In this document: one piece after another, positions 63,446 to 64,000 of the stretch | How positions within the stretch are numbered: position 1 is the stretch's first letter | Layout: every line of letters starts with the position of its first letter | DNA from: Macrosoma leucophasiata | Taxonomy: Eukaryota > Arthropoda > Insecta > Lepidoptera > Hedylidae | DNA length: 64,000 nucleotides | Direction of reading: 5' to 3' | Assembly (NCBI GenBank): GCA_036365455.1 | Contig: JAWQUS010000009.1 | Location: forward strand, 712,001 to 776,000 | Position numbers and translations under genes: made by a program | Notes under the pieces: generated by a model | Told to the model about the DNA's origin: nothing | Database searches by the model: none | What the model saw: the letters and a program-made list of their open reading frames with translations, nothing else

Positions 63446-64000
63446 AAGCATATATAAGAAAACTAATAATTATTTTTTTAATTTCCATTGTTAGCTTTTT
63501 TTTAATTTTCAATATAAACACTAGGATAGAACGAAGTATAAAAATAATAAAGTGTCCCTCGTCGAGCCAGACATTCTTCATTAGCATCATAAACCCAGAC
63601 ATAACAAGCTTCCGAAAGATATAAAATCCGGAAAAATAAACAGAATTGCACTTTATCTCCTCGACAATAAAGTCCATTTGTCATTTCGCCATATTCAGGT
63701 TTTTATATGAACCTTATTATTTCGTGTTAAGGTTGTTTTTTGGTTTAATTTCAGCAGAGGTAATTAGAAGGTTGCAATTTTATTTCGTATTCAGAGAACC
63801 TTTGGATGGTGTGTGACTGAAAAGAGTCTGTAATTCCGCTATTGTTCCAGGTTTTGTCTTTTTATTAGGGTACCGTATACCAAAAGTGTCATCAAAAGCT
63901 CTGTCCATTTATGGGTCAAAGATCAAAGATCTTCTGAGTTACCTTAATCTGTTGTTATTTTAGAAGGTAATTTCATACTTAAAAATGCATGCTCCGATGG
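63446..64000. other. No gene recognised
   Basis: AT-rich end of the window; overlapping minus-strand frames at 63444-63684 have no motif. Confidence 0.45.

Larger units (their letters stand above)
25435..64000 (+). other. Dscam: Presumed intron 2 of the Dscam-like gene
   Basis: The exon ends with two bases of a split codon, so at least one further exon must follow. None with the expected second-half Ig1 pattern (a cysteine-containing F strand) was recognised downstream, so the rest of the window is probably one intron of at least 38 kb. An overlooked short exon cannot be excluded. Confidence 0.5.

Overview
This is a stretch of eukaryotic, almost certainly lepidopteran (ditrysian moth or butterfly) nuclear DNA. 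The evidence is AT-rich sequence saturated with moth-type interspersed repeats: tRNA- and 5S-rRNA-derived SINEs, RTE- and Jockey-like non-LTR retrotransposon tails, short Helitrons ending in CTAG, a dead mariner and several TIR elements. There is no bacterial gene structure, no operon and no CRISPR array. Nearly all the open reading frames here are chance frames through repeats.

Only one host gene can be supported, the 5' end of a Dscam-family (Down syndrome cell adhesion molecule) gene on the + strand. A signal-peptide exon (8443-8541, ATG at 8496) ends in GTGAGT. An exon for the first half of immunoglobulin domain 1 (25263-25434) has a good acceptor and a GTACGT donor. Their phases fit exactly across a 16.7 kb intron. 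The rest of Ig1 was not found, so from 25435 to the end the window is probably a second, longer intron. The 5' leader of the signal exon holds two tiny upstream ORFs, one a bare AUG-UGA.

Repeat families, with the labels used below: A = ~285 bp SINE-like unit with an oligo-A tail (about 45 full or partial copies, both strands). B = ~310 bp tRNA-derived SINE whose 3' end matches the end of an RTE-like LINE also present here. C = ~345 bp 5S-rRNA-derived SINE with 9-13 bp target-site duplications (TSDs). D = ~375 bp tRNA-Lys-like retroelement with ~72 bp terminal direct repeats and 11-15 bp TSDs. D2 = a related tRNA-like SINE. G = tRNA SINE with a CCCGG head. E = LINE 3' ends with a (GAT)n tail. 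H and P = other short moth repeats.

Layout. 1-8.4 kb: upstream intron or intergenic DNA with B, A, C and a LINE tail. 8.44-8.54 kb: signal exon. 8.5-25.3 kb: intron 1, with nested A/TIR/B insertions, D pairs, Helitrons and E. 25.26-25.43 kb: Ig1 exon. 25.4-48 kb: presumed intron 2, with nested A copies, a TTA-flanked MITE, an RTE relic, a dead mariner, a GC-rich TIR element with 21-bp tandem repeats, and several long perfect palindromes. 48.15-54.8 kb: a near-identical 3.34 kb tandem duplication. 54.9-64 kb: B, a Helitron, P, C, D, D2 and an intact 3' half of a Jockey-like reverse transcriptase.

The most notable items are family D (terminal direct repeats joined to LINE-style TSDs, with inverted 5' ends in some copies), the young tandem duplication, the AUG-UGA leader element, and a series of perfect hairpins, some arising inside repeats whose consensus lacks them. 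Comparisons between copies were made by eye; no alignment or database search was run.
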